Source: Massospora cicadina | Taxonomy: Eukaryota > Entomophthoromycota > Entomophthoromycetes > Entomophthorales > Entomophthoraceae | DNA length: 64,000 nucleotides | Direction: 5' to 3' | Assembly (NCBI GenBank): GCA_022478985.1 | Contig: JAKSZP010002705.1 | Location: 165,763-229,762, forward strand | Shown: one piece after another, positions 56,746 through 64,000 of the stretch | Position numbering within the stretch: the first letter of the stretch is position 1 | Layout of the letters: every line of letters begins with the position of its first letter | The notes under the pieces: model-generated | The model's input: only the letters and a program-made list of their open reading frames with translations | Databases searched by the model: none | Told to the model about the DNA's origin: nothing | Position numbers and translations under genes: made by a program

Positions 56746-57273
56746 AATTGACTGTACCTAATTGTCAAATATTTGATAGGGCCATAATAATAATTATCAT
56801 GCTTAAATTTAAAATGGATCATATCAGATATAAGCGATTATGGATCAGGTATATTCTAAGCTTATGCAAAGCTTAGGATCCGCAGACTAGCAATTTCACT
56901 TAATAATATTTGACCATGATGACATGGGCTCTAGGCTTTGTTGGTAGTTTGGACTTAAATTAAGTTTTGACTTAAAAACTTGGGCACGTGGGCTTTGTTG
57001 GTCTATGTCAAAATTAGTTCTTAATGCTGGTTGAGTTTTTGATCAAATTAATTACTAATTAGTGATATGAATCGCCTTGGTATGTGCTGCTGATTGCGTG
57101 TAAAAAAGAACTGGTTCAGCTATTTGCAGATGCATCTGAAATGCCATCTTGAGAATAAGAATGTTGTTTACACCGACCCTGAGGCTGAGAAAGATGCCCT
57201 AAGTCAAAGTATTTGTAGACCATCAAATGAACAGTTTACATGTTCCTTTGGCCAAGTGCTATTGAAAAGGAGA
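56746..57273. other. Interval between gypsy C and the next LTR
   Basis: AT-rich and without motifs I recognise. A 63-codon plus ORF at 57094 has some protein character. A purine tract GAAAAGGAGA ends at 57273, immediately before an LTR start, so the right part may be the 3' end of another LTR element's interior. Confidence 0.4.
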
Positions 57274-57617
57274 TGTCATGGGTAAAATGTGGTGAACATC
57301 GAACCCTATAAATTACCTTCAAGTTGATACTAAAAAACAACATTTAACTACTACCACTAATTTATAGTTTAACTTATAAACTTTTTGTTTATTACTTAAA
57401 AAGTTGTATTAAGTCGAGTATTTACTTGGGATCAGTGAGATCAAGGAAGCATGCCATCATACAAGTAATGACAGGAAAGACAACTTTCAAGTGCTATTAC
57501 AAAGGAGTTTATTCTAACTATAGTCACCATCTGGTCTATTGTCTTCATATAGAAGTTCAAAACTCCACAATCCCGCAGAAGAAGAACCAGCCATCTGAAG
57601 AAGACCAAAATTCAACA
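57274..57617 (+). repeat. LTR6
   Basis: 344 bp, TGTCATGGGTAAAATG to CCAAAATTCAACA. A polypurine-like tract abuts it on the left and a PBS on the right. No second copy is in the window. Confidence 0.6.
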
Positions 57618-57619
57618 AG

Positions 57620-57637
57620 TGGCGCTCATGGCTGGGA
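57620..57637 (+). promoter_or_regulatory. Primer-binding site after LTR6
   Basis: TGGCGCTCATGGCTGGGA lies two bases after the LTR end and is related to the TGGTGCTCA sites. The gag ATG (57628) lies inside it. Confidence 0.6.
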
Positions 57638-58430
57638 ATAAAGATGGTGGCCACGCCGAGCAGGGGAGCAATCCCAATCAATTATTCAGAACCATTACCA
57701 GGCCCAATGGGAATAAAGAAATGACTGTATCCAAGATTAATTGGGAGGATGTACCCATTATTACCTACCACGACAAACCCATTTCACCTGAAGAGCTGGA
57801 ACGTCTTGAACAGCAGTTGTTAAGAGGGTATCAAATAGGACAAGTGCCCACGGACAATAGTAATAGTCCTTTTTATTGCCAATGACAGCAAGTTGTGTTG
57901 TAGACGAGATATCTAGCTCATCATAAATTAAGTGTAGCTCAGCTCTAAAACAATTTAATTGGTATAGAGAATATCACCCAATAAATAATTGAATTTGTAC
58001 ATCCCACCTCTAGAAATTCTCAGATGACAATCGCCCATCATCATGCAGCCGTTACTTAGTTGATGAACTTCTCTCACAAATCCAGCCAGGTGGGCCAAAT
58101 TTTAAATAAGTAATTGGAATCCAACTTTGCTGAAGTCCATTCTAGTTTGGAGGCAAATTACAACTTAGCCACTTGGGCTAATGACCGGGTAGCAGAATTA
58201 GCACAAGAGCTAAAAGACAGATTGCATCCCATCTTTGAAAATTTCTTAGAGGAAAGAGGAGTCACCGAATCTTGGGTTAGCAATATCACTCAGAAATTTA
58301 TTAACGCTTCAGAGTTCATGAGGCTTAATCACAAAGCCTAAGAGGCGCAGTTAAACCATAATGATGAATTTTATGACCAGTATCATTGGTTGAGCGCCCA
58401 AATTTTGCAGATTAAGGATGAATACACTGG
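57628..58430 (+). pseudogene. Gag N-terminal part of the LTR6 element
   Basis: ATG 57628 lies within the PBS and opens 85 codons (MAGNKDGGHAEQGSNPNQLF... to 57885), polar and acidic. After stops the frame resumes with helical, charged sequence at 58114-58341 (75 aa; AELAQELKDRLHPIFENFLE). A FVHP block (about 57985) parallels gypsy A gag. It is cut at 58431 by LTR3. Most likely a gypsy-type gag, based on position. Confidence 0.55.
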
Positions 58431-58735
58431 TGTTAATTTCTCAGCATCTGGGTCCACTTCCGCTGAGTTGGATTTGCACAGGGTATTAGCCACTGAGCAA
58501 CCAAATCAAACGATATGAGGATCACCAATTCTTTCAAATAAAACTCAATAAAATATATACGGAGCTATCACCCCTCTATTTCTACCTTTTTTTGAATATA
58601 ATTTGCAGACCTTTATGCGCTCCTCTTTTCCTCATAAAAAACTATCCCATTTTAATCTTCCATGAGACTCTTTGTACCTTGGTTCCCCAGCTGGGTGCAT
58701 CCTTGGCTTGGTAAGCTTCTATTCTTCTTCCTTTT
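58431..58735 (-). repeat. LTR3 fragment, interrupted by LINE E
   Basis: TGTTAATTTCTCAGC aligns with the ends of LTR3 at 18251 and 49749. The GGATTTGCACAGGGT.TTAGCCACTGAGCAA block is shared. The remaining half should lie beyond LINE E, outside the window. Confidence 0.72.
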
Positions 58736-61700
58736 TTAATTTAATTTACTGCTGGGAAGGCCGACCATGGGATGGACACTTCCAAAATTGACCCGAATGA
58801 GACAACACTTAGTAACAGGGAAGGCACCCCAGGAAAGCGATGCTTTCTCTTGTTGCCAGCGGGAACGCCACTTATGGGGAGGGGGAGGGAACGTGTGAAG
58901 GGGCCGTAGCCACAATTGAACACGTGTGGAGGAAAGGGTCTGATTTGATGAACCAAACTGGGAACCAGGAGGAGACCAGCTGTCAGTGACGTGGTGGGAG
59001 GTATCCAAACATCCACGTTTAAAAGTGGTCCACCAAATGAGACTGGAATCTGTGGACAGCTTCTGAGAGGGTGGGGGTGGAGCCTGCGATGGCATCCAAG
59101 ACAATCGTGTGGATAGTCCACATGGCGATTGCAACCACCAGAGCACGGAGGGAGGGTGGAAGGGGGAGGCCATTGATAGAGCAAATATATCTCTTGACAG
59201 ACTGAAGGGATGTGTTTGATTATGGCCCAGGAGTCGTTGAACTTCGCGCCATATCACTTTAGTGGTAGACACTTCTCCAGGCGGTGGAACAACGTTCCAT
59301 ACTGGACACACATGACACAGGATGAGTGCAAAGCGTTAGAGCGCTCAGCTGTACGATACACCCACCTCAGGCAGCGCCACACATGGGAGCATATTTGAGG
59401 CTGCAACAGAGGATGGTGGGCATATTTCCAGATAGTTTTTTTTGAGTCTCAATGGAGTATGGGATGTCCATCACGTCCAGGTAGTCCACCCTGGATAGGA
59501 CATGGGGATGTGTGGGGATCACGCCATCTTGGATGGGTAGCCCCTGTACCTCTTGTGTGAACTGAGGAGAGGGGTGGCCTCTTCAGGTTGTATGTCCGCT
59601 AATACAAATTCTCCACTCAGCACTCCGCATGGAGAGGAGGATTCATTTGTAGTGGGTTTTGGTACCGTGAGGGCCTGTGGCCGATGGGTGTGAAGCCAGG
59701 TATTTCATCAGGGAGTGGGGGTTCAAAGGATTGTTGAGGCCCAATGCGCGGGAGAAGTTGGAGCAGGCTGCGCGGGACCAGTGTTGGGATGGGAGTGTAG
59801 GAGCGGTTACGGCCGCTATCCAGGTACCCAAGATCTTGGCAGCATGGGCTCTGAAGTCGAGCAGACCCATGTCACCATGATGATATGGGCCAAACATGAC
59901 CTCTAACCGTACTGGTGGAGGGCGGCCTAACCAAAGGCAACCTTGCAGCAGGGCATACAAGGATTTGAAGAAGCTCGAGGAGAAGGGGATGGCGTGAGCT
60001 CCAAACCAAACTTTGGAGAGGAGCATAGAGTTGGCTAAGAAAACCCTGCCAGTAAGGGAAGTAGGGTGGGCTCTGAGAGAGGCGATGCGCTTCATCACGT
60101 TGTCTAGAATACGACTCTCCATTACTGCTGATGCATATCCGCCTGCCTCCATCCACACGCCCAGATGGCGGACCAGCCCTATGGTAGGGCGTGGCACGAA
60201 GGGGAGCACCAGTGGGGCGATGGGGGGTGAGCTGGGAGGGCGAGCACATGTGCGAGCAGATGGGCCGGGCTGGGAACTAGTTGCTAGCCCAGCAGTTCTG
60301 AGACTGACAAAGGAGGATGATTTTGGTTTTGAAAGCGTTCAGTGCCGCGTTACTTACCCGGGAATACTTCTGGATGAGAGCTTCAAGTGCACATGCATCT
60401 TTATTATTAGACACCCCAACCACATAGTCATCTGCAAACGCCATCATCTTTACTGGGGCTTGGCCTGGCACATGGACCCCAGTGATTTGGGCATTCACAT
60501 TTTGCAGTAGTGGGTCAAGGCTGAAGTTGTATAAGAGTGGGCTGAGGGGGTCCCCTTGTTGCAAGCCCCTTTGAGGGCGGACTACTTCCGTTAGGAAGCC
60601 AGGGCCACGTACTGCTATTGTTGCAGCTTTTGTGAGCAGCATCACCCAGTTGATGAAGTGAGGGGGTAAGCGAAATTGATGGAGGCAGGCCCTGAAGTAT
60701 TCCCAGTTTACTCTATCATAGGCCTTCTGTTGGTCCAAGAATACAAGTGCCCCAGAGGCTGTGGACTGGCATGCGTTAGCCACAGAGTGCATGTTGTCCC
60801 AAATCAACCTTCTGGGTATGAAACCGAATTTTTCTGGGGAGATGGTAGCAGATGCTACAGTCCCTAAATGGTTAGCCATGATTATTGTTAAAATTTTTGT
60901 ATCCGTGTTAGTTAAAGAAATGGGGCACCAGTTGGCTAAGTCTAGCTTGTCCCCTTTCTTGAAGAGTGTGACGGTGAAGGCCTCTTGTCCTCCTGGTAGG
61001 AGGCGCGTTTCCAAGAGGCTCTGGTTAAGTGAGGCGAGCAGCAGTGGGGATATATATCTGAAGTACTTTTTGTAGAATTCATATGGAATGCCATCTGGGC
61101 CTGGGCATTTCTGGTTTGGTGCACCGCGGATGGCTGTCCATAATTCGTTCAGAGTAATCAAATTCATTATTTCTGGGTATCAGAAAATGGTGCAGATGTG
61201 GGCTCAGTCGAGATATTCTGCCACTTCGGCTGGCTGAATTGATTTGGATCAGTATAACTTGGAGTAATACTTTTGTGTTTTGATTGCCACTTTGGATGGA
61301 GTATCCGCGATGGAATTATCCAATCTTTGAACCTGTGTGCAAGCCACGCTCTGGCATGGTGCAAAATTTTTTTTGAAAAATAAGCGGTGCACTTGTTGCC
61401 TTTTGTGATGCGTTTGGCCTTGTACTGAACACAAACCCAATGTTTGTGTTGCCTTTCGAGCGCGTTGAGGTGGGCAGCTGCCTCTGCCCACTTCTGGCCC
61501 CATGCAGGGCTGTATCCTGTAGCTAGGATGTTGGACTCCAGGTGCTAACTCTGCTAGAGTGCATGAAATGATGGCCAATGTGGCTCATGAGCGTCTGGAG
61601 GAAAGATGGCGAGAGTGGTGGATGGTATCCTCTTTGAAGGTTGCCCATGTGGAGATGGGGTCCGCGCAAAACAGTGCCATGAACTCTTTTGCCAAAGTTG

Positions 61701-62629
61701 CTGATTCCACCCAAGTGGAAAATCCTGGCGACGTGAGTTTGGGGGGGGCGGAGCTTGAACCGATGTGGGGCCTTAGCCACTGTGGTGGGTAGGTGGTAGG
61801 TTATTAATATCAGTCAGTGGTTGGAGAATTCCATTTTTGTTGTCTTGAAGTGGGAAATGTGGGGTTGGAATTTCGCCGGTGCAAGGATAAGGTCAATGCG
61901 GGACATGGACCTTAATTGGCCATTGTGGACATGGGGGTGCATCATGTTTTTGAGCAGCTGGGCATGCTGTGGCAGCGCATCCATTAACCCAAGGGTGGCC
62001 TTTAGAACGCGCAGTTCTACATGACCCCGGGGGGCGTGGGAGGAGGAAGGCCACCAGTCCGTTGGTGTGTTTAGCCAACAGTTCATGTCGCTGACTACAA
62101 AAGGGTCTGGGGGTAGTGGGAGGGATTTGACTGATGAGAAAAATTCCTGACGCTCTCGTGCACCATTTGGGGCATAAGTGTTGATGATAGTGTGTGCCAC
62201 GTCAGCCCACGAGAAAGTGACAACAAGGACTTGGCCATTGAAGAAGGTTTCCAATGACAAAAATTTGAAGAAATTGTTTCTCTGAACTAGCACCCCACAG
62301 TGCTCTGATCAAAAGGATAGGGATGGGAGGAGCATGGTTTTCCAAGCCTCCTCAAAACCTCATAGACAGTGGGACTCCTGGATGGCCAGGATATCCACGT
62401 GCAAATTTTGTTGTAAAAAACTCAGTTTCCTAGCCCAGGACGGCGAGGCCTTGAGTCTGGTGATATTCAACGTCCCTAAAGTAAGGTTTCCCCCATCGCA
62501 CCTTAGGTGTGAGGGGGTGGGCACCTGGGCCCACTCGCCTCCTCTAGATCCCCATGGGCCTTCATGCAGCTCGGGTGTTTGCAGCAACACTATCAGTATT
62601 TTTTTTAAATTTATTAGAAAGGTTTGCAT
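58736..62629 (-). pseudogene. LINE E ORF2 (endonuclease and reverse transcriptase), broken
   Basis: The frame is open from ATG 62629, upstream of the ORF1 stop at 62503, so it overlaps the ORF1 end by about 125 nt. Endonuclease: TLGTLNITRL (about 62480), DILAIQESH (62390), NTYAPNGA (62185) and RIDLILAP (61900). RT: a 296-aa open piece (61167-60277) contains GIPYEFYKKYF, FTVTLFKKGDKLDLANW, FGFIPRRLIWDN, VFLDQQKAYDRVN, GLQQGDPLSPLLYNFSLDPL and the catalytic FADDYVVGV. The Cys block is disrupted near 59310. The usual TGA stop is missing and the frame runs to the 3' end. Confidence 0.88.
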
Positions 62630-63914
62630 TGGCTTTTGCCTTCACTTTTTGTTTCCCTGACGTTGGACGAATTTTTTGCGGTGTGGATGAGTTTGGTGCC
62701 CCATCAAGTGGGGCGAAAAAAATTTTCAGGTAAGTTAAAGGCCAAGTCAGTTTTGACTGGAGCTTAATTGCAAAGATTGGGAGAATTTGAGTCACCTATC
62801 AGATCCTCAGATCGGGTGGCCCAATTGGTATGGGCTTCCCAATCTGATTGGTTGATGGATTCCTGAGTTGCTTCCACTGCGAAGGTTTCAATGTCCTCCT
62901 AGCGTTGGGAGTGTGGTATAGCGGTTTTGGCTTTGGCCGCTTCCTTGGTCGCAGCCCTGCAGGCCTGCTTGGCCTTCTTCCACTCTTGCGGGGAAATAGG
63001 TTTTACCTTTAGGTAGCAGCCTTGTGCTCCCCATGGAAAGGCCTCTTTGGTACTGGTGGTTGGTTCATAGTGCGCCTCCCCGTTGGCCATGGCCGCCAAG
63101 GGGCGCTCTTGGAATGTGACGCCCTCCTTGGTGGGGCATGCATGTGCCTTATGGCTGAACGCATCACAGTGGGTGCAAATGGGGGGTGCGCTGTCTACAG
63201 CTACCCAGAAAGGGTGAGTGGTATGCCCTTCAATATTAATATAAGTGGAGTGTGGAATCTGGGTTAGGTCCTTCATGACCTCCTCAGTTGGAGTCAGAAC
63301 TGCAATGGCATTGCCAGTGCACAGGTGTGGCATCAGTGTAAAGTGTTGCATCTTGAAGGATCGTATTTCGCCATATATGATGAGACCATCTTTCAGGTGT
63401 TGTTCCAAAATGTCACGTTTTACTGTAGTAGGCAAAAATTCAAATGTGAGGAAAATTTGGTTGGATTTCGTCCATCAGGTGCATTTGGTTTCAATGACCC
63501 ATTGCCCTTTGGGGAGGTCAATCACTACGCGCACTGCAGCAGCCTTGTCTGCTGCTTTCTTGTTTTTGAAACCTAGGTCCAGCCAACTGCGTTACATGGA
63601 GTGAGGTGCGATGTACACCATGGTCAGGAAAAAGGTGTGCACATCCTCACAAAATTTTTCCCATAGAGCTGTTTGCTGGATGTCCAGAAACACGCGGACT
63701 CCGTATTCCACCAACGAAAGTGGCTGGGAGTACGGCGTGTTGATGTACTGGTTGCATCGTGCTTGCCAAGCGAGAATTTCTAGGGAAATATTGACCGCCG
63801 GTTTTTTAAATTTTTTTCTATTCTTCCAGTTTCTCCGGGGCGTTTTTGAACATTGGAGGCAGCGGGCCTTCCACCTGCTCCTCTTACCTTACTTGCCCAA
63901 CTGCTCCCTGACAT
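62503..63914 (-). pseudogene. LINE E ORF1 (CCHC RNA-binding protein), broken
   Basis: ATG 63914 to TAA 62503, about 470 codons as in LINEs C and D. The main open piece (63435-62899, 178 aa) carries LEQHLKDGLIIYGEIRSFKM, HLCTGNAIAVLTPTEEV, the zinc knuckle CTHCDAFSHKAHACP (about 63185-63140) and an Ala/Lys-rich C-terminal helix region. A second piece (62795-62562) is basic (KVKAKANANLSNKFKKN). It would bind LINE RNA. Confidence 0.83.
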
Positions 63915-63974
63915 GGGCGCAGACTAATCTCCTCTATGAGATTATCAAACTAGATTCAGACTTGAATTGAATAG

Positions 63975-63994
63975 GTTGCAAAAGTGATTACAAC
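63975..63994 (-). other. 5'-terminal hairpin of LINE E
   Basis: On the minus strand GTTGTAA, loop TCACTT, TTGCAAC. The stem has one U-G pair where C and D have C-G, so pairing is kept in RNA. Confidence 0.55.
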
Positions 63995-64000
63995 GAGAGA

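Larger units (their letters stand above)
58736..64000 (-). mobile_element. LINE E, nearly complete L1-like retrotransposon
   Basis: The minus strand is collinear with LINEs C and D from the 3' tail (58736) to the 5' hairpin (63994-63975). The window ends about four or five bases short of the expected first base. The ~5.27 kb length agrees with C and D. The target duplication cannot be checked because one flank is outside. It inserted into an LTR3 copy. Confidence 0.9.

Noticed and set aside
61814..62293. 159-aa minus ORF as a separate gene
   Set aside because: It is the endonuclease segment of LINE E ORF2, not an independent gene.

Overview
The window is a gene-poor, AT-rich block of a eukaryotic nuclear genome built almost entirely of decayed, nested retrotransposons. 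I see no convincing host gene, rRNA, CRISPR or bacterial-type operon. The mix of L1-like LINEs (CCHC ORF1; APE-type endonuclease plus reverse transcriptase ORF2), Ty3/gypsy LTR elements and tRNA-headed SINEs shows a eukaryote. A fungus is my best guess, but oomycete or plant cannot be excluded. In-frame stops and C-to-T/G-to-A style differences between copies are everywhere, so the elements look silenced and old; LINE copies C, D and E are the best preserved.

Layout. (1) 255-10050: minus-strand LINE A, split by gypsy A (1168-7720, 5-bp target duplication). (2) 11299-36289: one minus-strand LTR element, 'R', whose two 591-bp LTRs and ~3 kb interior are interrupted by six later insertions. These are LINE B (11494-16901), a small LTR element with two different LTRs (17049-18811), LINE C (19030-24302), LINE D (25446-30717) and a 3-kb non-autonomous LTR element (33045-36019); a further nested piece sits in none of its interior. 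When the insertions are removed, both R LTRs are 591 bp and all junctions carry target duplications. (3) 36290-42108: degenerate sequence with a tRNA-derived SINE (36491-36769), an LTR-like stretch and coding-like remnants. (4) 42109-47275: a gag-only LTR element with a second SINE (46151-46284). (5) 47276-56745: gypsy B interrupted by gypsy C, each carrying a solo LTR of another family. (6) 57274-58735: an LTR, PBS and gag start of another gypsy-type element, cut by a solo-type LTR fragment. (7) 58736-64000: nearly complete LINE E on the minus strand, its first few bases lying beyond the window.

How the parts relate. Five LTR families with different LTRs share an unusual primer-binding site (TGGTGCTCA-type), so short non-autonomous elements may have used the machinery of gypsy A/B/C-like elements. 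The two SINEs have different tRNA-like heads but share a 3' tail that resembles the 3' ends of LINEs B-E, which suggests LINE-driven SINE mobility. LINEs B-E also share a 5'-terminal hairpin whose stem shows compensatory change.

Correction to the count above: five insertions into R are identified (two in the interior/5' LTR side, three in the 3' LTR).
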